A stretch of 64,000 bases of DNA, taken from Gammaproteobacteria bacterium (GTDB lineage Bacteria; Pseudomonadota; Gammaproteobacteria; Xanthomonadales; SZUA-36). Each line of letters opens with the position of its first letter. The first letter of the stretch is position 1. The notes below the pieces were generated by a model. That model ran no database searches. It saw only the letters and a program-made list of their open reading frames with translations, and had not been told where the DNA came from. The translations under genes were made by a program, and so were the position numbers. Below are positions 15,335 through 24,965 of the stretch, one piece after another. The DNA lies in the NCBI GenBank assembly GCA_021772935.1, contig JAJFLA010000005.1, positions 62,001 to 126,000 on the forward strand, given 5' to 3'.

Positions 15335-17019
15335 TGAGAAAAAGCATTTCGAGCAACCCCGTCGAAGGCATCAAAGCGGCCAGCAACTACCTGCGCGGCA
15401 CACTGCAGAAAAGCCTGCTCGATGGCGCGACTGGAACGATCGCTGAAAACGATACCCAAGTGAGCAAGTTCCATGGTATTTACCAGCAGGATGACCGAGA
15501 TGTGCGAGAAAACCGACGTCGACAGAAACTGGAACCAGATCACAGCTTCATGGTTCGTGCACGGGTCCCTGGTGGCATATGCAAACCGGCGCAATGGCTC
15601 GCGCTGGACGCCATTGCCACACGCTGGGCCAATCACAGTTTGCGCTTGACGACCCGCCAGGCATTCCAGTTTCACGGTATCGTCAAACACGACCTTAAAT
15701 CCAGTATCCAGGCTATTAATGATTCCCTGATGGATACGATTGCCGCCTGTGGTGATGTCAATCGCAATGTCATGTGCACAGCCTTGCCGGAGCTGAGCCA
15801 GCTTCACACACAGGTCTACCAGACGGCAGCGAGTTTGAGTGAACACCTGACACCCAACACCCGGGCTTACCATGAGATCTGGCTGGATCAGAAAAAAGTA
15901 AACGACAGCAAGGATAACGAGCCAATTTATGGTGATCATTACCTGCCACGTAAATTCAAAATTGCCTTTGCCATCCCACCCCATAACGATGTCGATGTGC
16001 TGGCCCATGATCTCGGCTTTATCGCCACTGAAGATGCTGGAAAGCTGACTGGATTTACTATTACGGTGGCCGGCGGTATGGGCGCCACACATGGTGATGC
16101 GACGACTTACCCAAAACTCGCGGTAGCACTCGGCTGGTGCAAACCAGATCAAGTCACTGAAATAAGTGAAGCTATTGTGACCATCCAGAGAGATTTTGGT
16201 GATCGTAGCAAGCGCAAGCACGCACGTTTCAAATACACCGTGGAAGACCGTGGATTGGCGTGGTTGCGGCAAGAACTGGAACGCAGATTGGGTTATCTGA
16301 TTGAACCGGCACAGACATATGAATTCACCCGAAATGGCGATCATTTTGGGTGGCAACTATCAGATGACGGTTCCTGGCATTTACTGCTGTTTACGGAAAA
16401 CGGCCGACTGGCTGATACTGACCGGGCCAAACAACTGACCGGGATGCGTGAAATTGCCCGAGTTCACAAGGGTGATTTCCGCCTGACACCCAATCAAAAC
16501 GTTGTTATTGCCAATGTCGCAGCCAGTCAAAAACCTGCCATCGATGCGCTGGTTCAACAACACGGGCTGGATAGCTACAAGCAACTATCCCGCTTGCGTT
16601 TGCATTCGCTGGCCTGTGTCGCCCTGCCCACCTGTGGACAAGCCATGGCTGAGGCGGAACGTTACCTGCCCGACTTAATCGCCAAAGTCGAGAAGCTGCT
16701 GCAACAATATCAGTTGCAGAATCAAGCCATCACTATCCGCATGACCGGTTGCCCTAATGGTTGTGCACGGCCTTACCTGGCGGAAATCGGTCTGGTGGGC
16801 AAAGCACCCGGTCGTTTTAATCTGCACCTGGGTGCCGCCTTTAACGGTACACGTCTGAACCAGATGATTAAGGAAAATGCCGACGAGGCAGATATCCTGG
16901 CAGTTTTGGATCAGCTGTTTGCACAATACAGCGCCAACAGACGAGATAATGAACACTTTGGCGACTACTTTGTACGCAGCCAACAGGCATCACCGATGGA
17001 AGTAGATCAACATGCCTGA
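15334..17019 (+). CDS. cysI: Sulfite reductase (NADPH) hemoprotein beta subunit
   Basis: The 561-residue siroheme and 4Fe-4S subunit that carries out the six-electron reduction of sulfite to sulfide. The ATG at 15334 overlaps the cysJ stop by one base and begins [22 protein letters not shown] as in relatives; a longer open frame upstream is only overlap with cysJ. The cluster-binding cysteines are present as C-x5-C (CVALPTC) and C-x3-C (CPNGC). RQAFQFHGI and MCTALPEL match siroheme and substrate regions. It overlaps cysH by 8 bp. Confidence 0.96.
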   Translation: MRKSISSNPVEGIKAASNYLRGTLQKSLLDGATGTIAENDTQVSKFHGIYQQDDRDVRENRRRQKLEPDHSFMVRARVPGGICKPAQWLALDAIATRWANHSLRLTTRQAFQFHGIVKHDLKSSIQAINDSLMDTIAACGDVNRNVMCTALPELSQLHTQVYQTAASLSEHLTPNTRAYHEIWLDQKKVNDSKDNEPIYGDHYLPRKFKIAFAIPPHNDVDVLAHDLGFIATEDAGKLTGFTITVAGGMGATHGDATTYPKLAVALGWCKPDQVTEISEAIVTIQRDFGDRSKRKHARFKYTVEDRGLAWLRQELERRLGYLIEPAQTYEFTRNGDHFGWQLSDDGSWHLLLFTENGRLADTDRAKQLTGMREIARVHKGDFRLTPNQNVVIANVAASQKPAIDALVQQHGLDSYKQLSRLRLHSLACVALPTCGQAMAEAERYLPDLIAKVEKLLQQYQLQNQAITIRMTGCPNGCARPYLAEIGLVGKAPGRFNLHLGAAFNGTRLNQMIKENADEADILAVLDQLFAQYSANRRDNEHFGDYFVRSQQASPMEVDQHA

Positions 17020-17761
17020 AGCCAAACTGAAACTGTGTGTACCCGAGCCCCAGCATGGTTGGTCCGATTCCCAACTGGACTCCATTGCGCCTTGTCTTGA
17101 ACGTCTTTCGGCCATAGAGCGTGTGCAATGGGCGCTGGATTACTTGCCGGGTCAAGCCATGCTGTCATCGAGCTTTGGGGCACAGTCGGCTGTCATGCTA
17201 CATCTGGTGACGAATTTAAAACCCGATATCCCGGTGGTACTGATCGACACCGGCTACTTGTTCCCTGAAACATATGTCTTTGTGGATGAGCTAAAAACCC
17301 GGTTGTCACTCAATTTGAAAATCTTTCGTTCCGACCTGTCACCGGCCTGGCAGGAATCTCGCTTTGGTCAGCTTTGGCAACAAGGTGTAGAAGGGATTCA
17401 ACGTTACAACCAGCTTAACAAGGTTGAGCCCATGGCCCGGGCATTGCATGCTTTGCATACCGGTATATGGTTGAGCGGCTTACGGCGTAGCCAGTCAAGC
17501 AGTCGTCGTGAAATCAAAATTGTTCAGGCACATCAAGACACGGTGGTAAAGGTTCATCCACTGGCAGACTGGAGCGACCGGGACATACACGCCTATCTCA
17601 AAGCACATGATTTGCCCTACCATCCACTTTGGGATCAGGGCTATGTTTCGATTGGTGACCATCACACCTCCCAACCCCTGACGGCGGTTGATACGGATGA
17701 AGAAACCCGGTTCTTCGGTCTGGTCCGCGAGTGTGGCCTGCATCAACCAGAACGCTTTTGA
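17012..17761 (+). CDS. cysH: Phosphoadenylyl-sulfate reductase (thioredoxin)
   Basis: A 249-residue enzyme reducing PAPS to sulfite with thioredoxin. The PP-loop-like nucleotide region [14 protein letters not shown] (about 50-63), the [11 protein letters not shown] motif and [11 protein letters not shown] are seen. The catalytic ECGLH is near the C-terminus, followed by six further residues. The CC...CxxC iron-sulfur cysteines of APS reductases are absent, supporting PAPS as substrate. The last gene of cysJIH; a REPIN-like element begins 13 bp after the stop. Confidence 0.95.
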   Translation: MPEAKLKLCVPEPQHGWSDSQLDSIAPCLERLSAIERVQWALDYLPGQAMLSSSFGAQSAVMLHLVTNLKPDIPVVLIDTGYLFPETYVFVDELKTRLSLNLKIFRSDLSPAWQESRFGQLWQQGVEGIQRYNQLNKVEPMARALHALHTGIWLSGLRRSQSSSRREIKIVQAHQDTVVKVHPLADWSDRDIHAYLKAHDLPYHPLWDQGYVSIGDHHTSQPLTAVDTDEETRFFGLVRECGLHQPERF

Positions 17762-17773
17762 AACCACCCACCC

Positions 17774-17845
17774 GGGGTCGGACTCAAATGCGCCTGACCC
17801 AATACGATTTAGCAACCACCGCACAACGCCTTTGAATCTGACCCC
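17774..17845 (+). repeat. REPIN-like element, 72 bp, decayed
   Basis: Left arm GGGGTCGGACTCAAATGC, right arm CCTTTGAATCTGACCCC with the GCATTTG part lost (GCCTTTG), and a unique loop. An older copy at the end of the cys operon. Confidence 0.85.
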
Positions 17846-17948
17846 TTCGAAGCCCGATTGCGTAACCATGATTGCAAGTGGCACCTATTGCATTTTCTCC
17901 ATACTCTACTCAGAATCTGTATACCAACAGCGCAATGACAAAATATGC

Positions 17949-18350
17949 ATGACTGACAGCAAAACAAGAACCCGGAGTGAACTTTTGTCGTGGATGGACG
18001 CACTGGAAATGTACGCTACCGACTGGGACAAGACATTCGATAACCGCGCCAGTTATTTTACCCAGGAGTTTTGGTACCTATTGGTTCGTTGCATGATCAA
18101 TGACTGGAAAGGCACACCGCTGAGTGTTAGTGGCGCATGCCAGCAAATGAAATCCGGTTCAAACCGGACCCGCGAAGAACGTATCAGAAAAGTCGTTGCT
18201 GACGGTTATTTGATTAAACGCCGCAGTGAAACAGATCATCGGGAAGCCTATGTCGTTCCCAGCAAGAAGCTGGAAGCCCTGATGATTGCTCACTTCGAAC
18301 GAACCCTGCAAAGCACTTTAGACGCACTACGCCACATCAACGAGAAATAG
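17949..18350 (+). CDS. MarR-like winged-helix regulator
   Basis: A 133-residue predicted DNA-binding protein. Residues 45-110 look like a MarR-type winged helix: a helix pair, then REERIRKVVADGYLIKRRSETDHREAYVVPSKKLEALM, the wing and following helix typical of the fold. No ligand can be inferred. I chose the ATG at 17949 (MTDSKTRTRSELL); an in-frame ATG at 17868 would add an unlikely hydrophobic stretch. It lies just upstream of, and in the same direction as, the TonB-dependent receptor gene (135-bp gap), which may be its target. Confidence 0.7.
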   Translation: MTDSKTRTRSELLSWMDALEMYATDWDKTFDNRASYFTQEFWYLLVRCMINDWKGTPLSVSGACQQMKSGSNRTREERIRKVVADGYLIKRRSETDHREAYVVPSKKLEALMIAHFERTLQSTLDALRHINEK

Positions 18351-18484
18351 AGCCAACAGTCCGGCTTCGTCCGCCCGCTTAATAGCGGTAATTTCTGCGG
18401 ATATATTCACTGTATACACGAACCCTGATCGCCATATAGATTATCCCGGTCCTTAACACAAAGCTCCGGAACCGGGAAATTGTC

Positions 18485-20800
18485 ATGACTGAAACTGTAA
18501 ATTCAAAAAAAGGAATGCTTATTGGCGCTGTTTTTACGCTGATCACCGGCGCTGCCTGCCCGCTGGCGAGCGCGCAGACAAATGATGAGAACCCTCTGGC
18601 TATTGAAGAAGTTGTAGTAACGGCGGAAAGGCGTGAATCCAACCTCCAGGATGTCGCGCTTTCCGTCACTGCATTCTCGGCGACTGCTCTTGAAGATTAT
18701 CAAGTGGGCAACCTGGGTGATCTGCAATCACTGGTTCCCAATCTTAGTGTGCATGTCGGTGACGCCAATAACGCGGTGGTCTACATTCGTGGTGTTGGAC
18801 AGGTTGATTCGGTCGCATTTTTCGAGCCCGGCGTGGGTATTTATCTTGATGATGTGTATCTGGGCCGGGCACAGGGAGCTTTTCTCAATGTACTAGATGT
18901 CGAGCGCATCGAGGTACTGCGCGGACCACAAGGCACACTTTATGGTCGTAATACCGTCGGTGGTGCGATCAAATATGTGTCTGCAGCACCGACTGAAGCC
19001 CCCAGCGCTGAAGTCACGGCCAGTTTTGGTAATTATGACCGTCTCGACCTCAGGGCTTCGTTAAGTGGGACCCTGGTAGAAGACACCTTGTTTGGCCGAC
19101 TGACGGTTGCTAAATTGGATCGTAATGGTTATTCACATAACCTCTTTGATGGCCGCGATGATGGTGACCAGGACACGCTTTTCGCCCGTGCTGTGTTGAA
19201 ATATAACGCGAGCGACAATCTTTCTATTCAACTTGCTGCCGACTACACCGATTCCGACCCGGACAGATCACGCACGCCAGCGAAGGTTACGCCCATCAGT
19301 GTACTTAGCGTCGACCCGCACACCTTTGGATTATCGGTTGAGACCTTTGCTGCGGATGACGACCCATTTCTGGTCAATGCGGACTTTAATACTGTCGAAC
19401 AAACAAAAACAATAGGCACTGATCTTAATCTTACATGGAATATCAATGAAGCTTTGACGTTTAAGTCCATCACTTCATTTCGTGACCTGGAGTACGGTAC
19501 AGAGCTTGATCTGGATGGCACACCCATCAATGCATTTGGCATTTACTACTTTAATGACCAGCAGCAGTGGACGCAGGAATTACAACTCGCCTACCAGTCA
19601 GATAAGCTCAAAGCCGTAGGCGGACTGTATTACTTTAATGAAGAAGGCACTACCTTTGACGGTGGTGTGTTCAGTAATTTTCTGATTGCGCTATCGGGTG
19701 ACAGCAAGTTCAACACCGACAGCTACGCTGCATTCGGGCAGATAGATTATGATTTTACTGATCGTCTGAGCGGCATTTTTGGGCTTCGCTATACCGATGA
19801 GGAAAAAACTTATTCCCGCCGTGCCGAAGATTTCGATCTCACCGCACTTGCTGGTATCAGTTTTGACCCTGATACTTTTGCGGTCAGCTATGCCCACCCG
19901 GAACTTCTTAACCCAAGTAGCTCGGATCTCGCATTGGATGGCGGAATCGGTGTTCCACGTGTAGGCGCGAACCCTGACCCGGCAGATTTTGACAATCTGT
20001 CGTTTAAGGCCGGACTGAAATATCAACTTAATGATGATGCGCAAGTCTACGGTACAATCTCTGAGGGGTTTAAAAGTGGTGGCTTTAACGGTCGGGTCTC
20101 TGATGGTCAGCTGGAGCCTTACGACGAAGAGACCTTGATCAGCTATGAAATTGGCGTGAAGTCTCAATGGCTGCAAAACCGGCTGAGGACCAATTTTGCG
20201 GTTTTCTACACCGATTATAAAGACCTGCAGGTAAGCAGTTTTGAAGCCAGTGCTGATGGTGCGACCTTTATCCCTGTTTTCACCAATGCCGGCGCGGCAA
20301 CCATCAAGGGCGCAGAGTTCGAACTGACGGCGCTGCTGACCGAAGGTCTCACCATGACTGCTAACGTTGGTTATCTCAATGCGGGCTACGATGAGTTTTT
20401 CGCCCAACCCGACCCGATCACCGGCGAAGTGATTGACGTTAGTGATGAGCGCGAGATTGTCAATTCACCCAAATGGGATACGTTCCTTGGCCTGTCCTAC
20501 TCGGTACCACTCGCCGCCGGTGGTGATGTGACGGTGGCCACCAACTGGGCTTATCGCAGCAAGACCTACCTCGAAGTGAACAGCAGTGAAAACCTGGCGC
20601 AAGATTCATATTCCGTATTCGACGCGTCGCTCACATGGAATTCAGCCAATAATCACTGGCGGGTTATCTTGGGTGGTAAAAACCTGACGGACAAAGAATA
20701 CCGCACCCATGCATTCGATCTTTCCGCTTTCCCGGGTGTTGAATTAGGCTATTACAATCCACCACGGACTTACAGCATCACCGCCTCGTATAAATTCTAG
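18485..20800 (+). CDS. TonB-dependent outer membrane receptor
   Basis: A 771-residue receptor with a signal peptide (about 1-31, ending ASAQ), a TonB box region (IEEVVVTAERRES), a plug domain (about 50-160; VYIRGVGQ, VERIEVLRGPQGTLYGRNTVGGAIKYV) and a 22-strand barrel ending in aromatic YSITASYKF. The ERRESNLQDVALSVTAF start is typical of the large group found in marine and oligotrophic proteobacteria, where substrates are often carbohydrates, terpenoids or aromatic compounds rather than siderophores. The alpha/beta hydrolase gene 29 bp downstream may process the imported compound. Substrate unknown. Confidence 0.93.
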   Translation: MTETVNSKKGMLIGAVFTLITGAACPLASAQTNDENPLAIEEVVVTAERRESNLQDVALSVTAFSATALEDYQVGNLGDLQSLVPNLSVHVGDANNAVVYIRGVGQVDSVAFFEPGVGIYLDDVYLGRAQGAFLNVLDVERIEVLRGPQGTLYGRNTVGGAIKYVSAAPTEAPSAEVTASFGNYDRLDLRASLSGTLVEDTLFGRLTVAKLDRNGYSHNLFDGRDDGDQDTLFARAVLKYNASDNLSIQLAADYTDSDPDRSRTPAKVTPISVLSVDPHTFGLSVETFAADDDPFLVNADFNTVEQTKTIGTDLNLTWNINEALTFKSITSFRDLEYGTELDLDGTPINAFGIYYFNDQQQWTQELQLAYQSDKLKAVGGLYYFNEEGTTFDGGVFSNFLIALSGDSKFNTDSYAAFGQIDYDFTDRLSGIFGLRYTDEEKTYSRRAEDFDLTALAGISFDPDTFAVSYAHPELLNPSSSDLALDGGIGVPRVGANPDPADFDNLSFKAGLKYQLNDDAQVYGTISEGFKSGGFNGRVSDGQLEPYDEETLISYEIGVKSQWLQNRLRTNFAVFYTDYKDLQVSSFEASADGATFIPVFTNAGAATIKGAEFELTALLTEGLTMTANVGYLNAGYDEFFAQPDPITGEVIDVSDEREIVNSPKWDTFLGLSYSVPLAAGGDVTVATNWAYRSKTYLEVNSSENLAQDSYSVFDASLTWNSANNHWRVILGGKNLTDKEYRTHAFDLSAFPGVELGYYNPPRTYSITASYKF

Positions 20801-20829
20801 AGTACCCACTTCCAAACTGAACCGGCGCA

Positions 20830-21936
20830 GTGATGACGCAACACCTGGCGGGAATACGCTCATTAATGGTGGCTACGAAACGAATTCGTAATCATTGCCT
20901 GTGCAGTGGCAAGGAGACCGGTTCAGCCGTCATCTTTGTGCATGGAAACCTGTCAGCAGCCACCTTCTTTGAAGAAACCATGTTGACGATGCCGGCAGAA
21001 TATTGGTGTATCGCACCCGACCTGAGAGGCTATGGTGACACCGAAGACCTGCCCATTGATGCCCGCCGGGGCGTGCTTGATCTGGTCGATGATCTCGAAG
21101 CGCTTTTTAATACACTCGGGATATCATCTGCCCACTTGGTCGGTTGGTCAGCAGGTGCTGGTGTCATTATGCAATTTGCACTCGAACATGTGCAGCTAGT
21201 TGAATCTCTCTGTCTCATCGCCCCGGTCAGTCCATTTGGTTTCGGCGGCAGCTACGATAACTCCGGCATCCCCACCACGAGTGATTATGCGGGCTCAGGC
21301 GCTGGTACTGTAAACACAGATGTCGTGGAGCAAATACGTCTGGGAAATACTCACTCATCACCGGCCACCGCTCCACGCCAATTACTGCGTGAATACTTTG
21401 TCAACTCCCCGGCACAATTTCCGCGTGAGGATTTATTGGTGGCTGCCATGCTCAAGCAAAAACTGGGCGATCAGCGTTACCCCGGTGATCACCTGGTATC
21501 AAAACACCCACCGTATGTGGCTCCCGGAAAATGGGGCCCCATCAACGCACTGAGCCCGAAATACTTCAATGCGAGTACACTTGTTGAGCTGCCCGACAAA
21601 CCACCTGTTTTATGGCTTCGTGGTGATGCGGATCGTGTCATCAGCGACCATTCTTTTTTTGACCTTGCCACGATTTTGCGCCAGCAGGCCTTGCTTGAGC
21701 ACGGCTTGTCAGTCGCTGACAGTATCCGCTCGCAGCCAATGGTCAGCCAGATGCGTGAGGTATTACTTCGTTATCAGCAAAATGGTGGGCAGTTTGAGGA
21801 AGTCGTCATGGAAAATGTCGGTCATAGTCCATTTTTGGAAGAGCCGGATGTCTTTCTGCGGCATTTTATTCAGTTTCTATCGGCCTCAGAGGCGCCCCCG
21901 GGGTCAGACTCAAATACATTAGACACTGAACGATAA
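20830..21936 (+). CDS. Alpha/beta hydrolase, C-terminal tail from a repeat
   Basis: A 368-residue hydrolase starting at GTG 20830 or ATG 20833. The fold is clear: VIFVHGNLSAATFFEETML (oxyanion region), DLRGYGDTEDLP, the nucleophile elbow GWSAGAGV (Ser near residue 103), the acid in WLRGDADRVIS and the His in VGHSPFLEEP. A long insertion (about 130-240) forms the lid. The last 11 residues (GSDSNTLDTER) and the stop are encoded by the REPIN-like element that begins at 21900. It probably forms an operon with the receptor gene upstream. Substrate unknown; an ester or epoxide is plausible. Confidence 0.85.
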   Translation: MMTQHLAGIRSLMVATKRIRNHCLCSGKETGSAVIFVHGNLSAATFFEETMLTMPAEYWCIAPDLRGYGDTEDLPIDARRGVLDLVDDLEALFNTLGISSAHLVGWSAGAGVIMQFALEHVQLVESLCLIAPVSPFGFGGSYDNSGIPTTSDYAGSGAGTVNTDVVEQIRLGNTHSSPATAPRQLLREYFVNSPAQFPREDLLVAAMLKQKLGDQRYPGDHLVSKHPPYVAPGKWGPINALSPKYFNASTLVELPDKPPVLWLRGDADRVISDHSFFDLATILRQQALLEHGLSVADSIRSQPMVSQMREVLLRYQQNGGQFEEVVMENVGHSPFLEEPDVFLRHFIQFLSASEAPPGSDSNTLDTER

Positions 21937-21970
21937 TTGATGCAAATTGCTTGTATTTGAATCTGACCCC
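21900..21970 (+). repeat. REPIN-like element, 71 bp, overlapping a gene end
   Basis: Arms GGGGTCAGACTCAAATAC and GTATTTGAATCTGACCCC: both arms differ from the consensus (GC to AC, GC to GT) in a matching way that keeps pairing. Its left 37 bp code for the hydrolase tail and stop. Confidence 0.9.
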
Positions 21971-21987
21971 TAAATTTGCCCCAAAAT

Positions 21988-23013
21988 TTAGCAGCCCGAT
22001 CTGGCAAAACAGGATTTAAACTGGTTACCGAATAAGGGATGTTTTTGTACCGGCTTGATACCGGGAAATGAAACGACATTTCCCCCTTTTGTATAACCAT
22101 GAATGGCCTGTTCGATGCCAGACCGATTAGCGCCCGGCACCAACTGCTTCAGCAAGCTGTACATGTAATCACTTAGGAACCGGTCTTTGCGGAAACCGAC
22201 CCAGGTGGTCAAGCGTGGAAACAGATTGCCTGTATTGATCGCGACGAGGTCGTTGTCGCGCTGCTCGTCATAGGCCATGCACGCCACGATACCGATCCCC
22301 ATGCCCTTGCGCACATAGGTTTTTATGATATCCGGGTCTTGCGCAGTAAATACCACGTTGGGCTCAACCCCGGCATTGCTGAACACCTGGCCCAGGGAGG
22401 ATTCTTCGTTGAAAGAATAGGTATAGGAAATGATCGGGTAATTGACGATATCCGCCAGGCTGGGATTCTCAATACTGGCCAAGGCATGATCACGGGGCAC
22501 CAGGATAATCCGCTCCCAACTGTAAATGGGCAGGGTCACAAGGTCTTCAAACAGTTCGCTTTGCCCTGAAGCAATGGCGAAATCCACCTCCCGGTCCAGC
22601 ACCTGCTGCGCAATCTGCTCGGACGTACCCTGGTGGAGGCGCAAGGCAATTCCGGGATATTGGTGATGAAACGTTTCCAGCATGTCGGGCAACACATAAC
22701 GTGCCTGGGTAGTGGTGGTGGCGATCACCAATTCACCTTTAAGCTCACCGGAGAGCTCGTCTGACAGGGCCTTGATGTTTTCTGTCTCGGTCAGAATCAC
22801 ACGTGCACGTTTGACCACTTTTTGACCAGCGTCCGTCAGTGCGGTCAGGCTTTTACCCTTACGCACGAATAAATGTAGTGATAATTCTTCCTCCAGCAAA
22901 CGGATTTGTTTGCTCACCCCGGGTTGTGAAGTAAAAAGGGCTTCAGAGGCAGTCGTGATATTCATACCGTTATCCACAATCGCCACCAGGTATCGTAATT
23001 GTTGTAATTTCAT
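21988..23013 (-). CDS. cysB: CysB-type LysR regulator
   Basis: A 341-residue LysR protein resembling CysB, the activator of sulfate assimilation responding to O- or N-acetylserine. The ATG at 23013 gives MKLQQLRYLVAIVDNGMNITTASEALFTSQPGVSKQIR, the CysB helix-turn-helix. A longer frame from 23103 would read through a terminator hairpin and is rejected. The effector domain has IATTTTQARYVLP and LHQGTSEQIAQ, the sulfate/acetylserine contact regions in CysB. Its likely targets include cysJIH, about 4 kb away. Cbl, the close paralogue, cannot be fully excluded. Confidence 0.88.
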   Translation of the reverse strand: MKLQQLRYLVAIVDNGMNITTASEALFTSQPGVSKQIRLLEEELSLHLFVRKGKSLTALTDAGQKVVKRARVILTETENIKALSDELSGELKGELVIATTTTQARYVLPDMLETFHHQYPGIALRLHQGTSEQIAQQVLDREVDFAIASGQSELFEDLVTLPIYSWERIILVPRDHALASIENPSLADIVNYPIISYTYSFNEESSLGQVFSNAGVEPNVVFTAQDPDIIKTYVRKGMGIGIVACMAYDEQRDNDLVAINTGNLFPRLTTWVGFRKDRFLSDYMYSLLKQLVPGANRSGIEQAIHGYTKGGNVVSFPGIKPVQKHPLFGNQFKSCFARSGC

Positions 23014-23059
23014 CCAGTTCTTCCAATGCTTGTCATGTGATTCAGTATTTAATTCAGCC

Positions 23060-23095
23060 AAAAAAAAACCACCCGCCTTTTGAGCGGGTGGTTTT
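23060..23095 (-). terminator. Intrinsic terminator between ilvA and cysB
   Basis: Read on the minus strand: stem CCACCCGC / GCGGGTGG extended by A/T pairs, then a run of nine T. It is a textbook intrinsic terminator for transcripts coming from the ilv-leu operon, or an attenuator in the cysB leader, since only 46 bp separate it from the cysB ATG. Confidence 0.85.
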
Positions 23096-23299
23096 GCAAA
23101 CAATCTTTCAGGAACAGATCAGCAGACCACACGCCTCGGGGGCGGCAGACACATACAGATACATACCATTGCGTTTTGTTTAAACATTAAACAGCGTTCC
23201 ATTAATTTCTGGCTTGAGCATAGATATAACGACCCGATAAAACAAGTATTTATCTCAGATCACTTATAACCATTTGGAATAAGCATGACCGAACCGACA

Positions 23300-23369
23300 G
23301 GGGTCAGACTCAAATGCACATGATATAGCATGATAATTAACTGCTGGTGGTTGCATTTGAATCTGACCC
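23300..23369 (+). repeat. REPIN-like element, 70 bp
   Basis: Canonical arms except that the final C is lost (CTGACCCA). The loop (ACATGATATAGCATGATAAT...) is unique. It lies 25 bp after the ilvA stop, at the end of the biosynthetic operon. Confidence 0.9.
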
Positions 23370-23393
23370 ATACTCCGGGTAGCCAAACTGGTC

Positions 23394-24965
23394 TTAAATA
23401 AGCTTCATTTTACGGCTGCCTTCATCCCTGATGGACTGGGGCACTGACAGGAATGTATGGCAGGCCGCGTTATCGGTTTCATCCGTGAATCGGTAACCCG
23501 CTTCTTGCAGAAACTGAAGAAAAGCCTGGTCGTCACCCTCCGATACCAGAAACCCAGCGAGGATACGGGCATTGGCTGCCGCATGGTTGCGGTAATGGAA
23601 CAGGCTAATCGACCAGCGCCCACCGAGCATTGTCAGAAACTCAAGCAACGCGCCGGGGCGCTCAGGAAACTCGAAGCGGATTAATCTCTCACGCTCATCG
23701 GATGGTAAACGCCCACCTACCAGGTGACGCAGATGCAGCTTCGCCACCTCGTTCGTAGACAGGTCCTCAACCTCATAGCCACATCCGCTCAGCTTATCCT
23801 GCAAATGCCTTGAAGATTCTTGCAGTCGCACTCCCACAAATACGTGTGCGTCACCTTCGCCAGCGTATCGGTAATTAAACTCTGTTACCGAAGATTCACC
23901 CAGCGCACTGCAAAATCCAAGGAAACTGCCTGGACGCTCTGGAATCGTCACCGCAAGCAAGGCTTCGTTGCCCTCACCCAGTGCGCAACGTTCAACAACG
24001 TGGCCAAGGCGATCAAAATTAACGTTGGCGCCACTGACTACGCAAACCCAGTCACCTTCAGACCTGTCAGCCGGATCCAATTGAGCTGCATACTGGATAG
24101 CACCTGCCACCGCCAGCGCGCCAGCGGGTTCTGCAACGGCACGTACCTCTTCAAAGATCGTTTTTACCGCAGCGCATACCTGGTCGACACTGACGGTGAT
24201 GATTTCATCCACCAGTTGCCGACACATTTCAAATGTGATCTGCCCAACCTTGCGTACCGCAACACCATCTGCAAACATTCCAGTCGCACCAATGTCCACC
24301 GGTTGTCCGGCCTTGAGTGCTGCCTGCATGCTGGCAGCATCCTCGGGTTCAACACCGATAATGCGTACATCCGGGTAGACTGCTTTGACCGTGGCTGCAA
24401 CCCCGGCCGCCAGTCCACCACCACCAATGGGTAAAAAGATAATCCCGGCGGGTGTTGCCAGTTGCTGAGTGATTTCTATGCCAAGTGTACCTTGCCCGGC
24501 GATGACTTCAGGGTTGTCGAACGGATGGATGAAATAACCGCCCGACTCTTCGCAAAATGCGATTGCCATGGCACAGGCGGCGTCGTAGTCATCTCCGCCA
24601 AGTTCAATACTGGCTCCCAGTGCCTCAACCGCACGAACCTTGATTTCCGGTGTGGTCAGCGGCATAAAGATGGTGGCCTTCACACCCAATTTGCGTGCGG
24701 AAAGCGCCACCCCTTGTGCATGATTACCGGCAGAAGCCGCGACCACACCATTGCTACGCTCCAATTCTGATAATTGCTGGATGCAGTGATATGCGCCCCG
24801 CAATTTAAAAGAAAACGTGGGTTGCATATCCTCACGCTTAAGCCACAATTTATGACCGACACGGGCTGATAAGGCCGGTGCGTGCTCCAACGGTGTGCGA
24901 CGGGCCAGATCATAGACCGGTGCGGTCAGCGCTCGTCGCAAATAATCTTGTGTGATACTAACCAT
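23394..24965 (-). CDS. ilvA: Threonine ammonia-lyase, biosynthetic
   Basis: A 523-residue PLP enzyme converting threonine to 2-oxobutanoate, first step to isoleucine. The PLP lysine lies in PTFSFKLRGAY, and the phosphate loop is PIGGGGLAAG. Two ACT-like regulatory repeats at the C-terminus (about 335-520; LAVTIPERPGSFLGFC and IRFEFPERPGALLEFL) identify the biosynthetic, isoleucine-inhibited form. The ATG at 24965 overlaps the leuB stop by 8 bp; longer frames upstream run inside leuB. Last gene of the operon. Confidence 0.95.
   Translation of the reverse strand: MVSITQDYLRRALTAPVYDLARRTPLEHAPALSARVGHKLWLKREDMQPTFSFKLRGAYHCIQQLSELERSNGVVAASAGNHAQGVALSARKLGVKATIFMPLTTPEIKVRAVEALGASIELGGDDYDAACAMAIAFCEESGGYFIHPFDNPEVIAGQGTLGIEITQQLATPAGIIFLPIGGGGLAAGVAATVKAVYPDVRIIGVEPEDAASMQAALKAGQPVDIGATGMFADGVAVRKVGQITFEMCRQLVDEIITVSVDQVCAAVKTIFEEVRAVAEPAGALAVAGAIQYAAQLDPADRSEGDWVCVVSGANVNFDRLGHVVERCALGEGNEALLAVTIPERPGSFLGFCSALGESSVTEFNYRYAGEGDAHVFVGVRLQESSRHLQDKLSGCGYEVEDLSTNEVAKLHLRHLVGGRLPSDERERLIRFEFPERPGALLEFLTMLGGRWSISLFHYRNHAAANARILAGFLVSEGDDQAFLQFLQEAGYRFTDETDNAACHTFLSVPQSIRDEGSRKMKLI

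Larger units (their letters stand above)
23014..23393. other. Intergenic region ilvA-cysB
   Basis: These 380 bp hold a REPIN-like element (23300-23369), about 200 bp of AT-rich sequence without a recognisable gene, and a minus-strand terminator (23060-23095) only 46 bp before cysB. Confidence 0.6.

Noticed and set aside
23014-23103. Longer CysB start at 23103
   Set aside because: It would be translated through a terminator hairpin and adds 30 residues absent from the family.
4277-23369. GGGGTCAG palindromes as ordinary intrinsic terminators
   Set aside because: They lack T-runs, occur between divergent genes and before start codons, and share sequence, which terminators do not.
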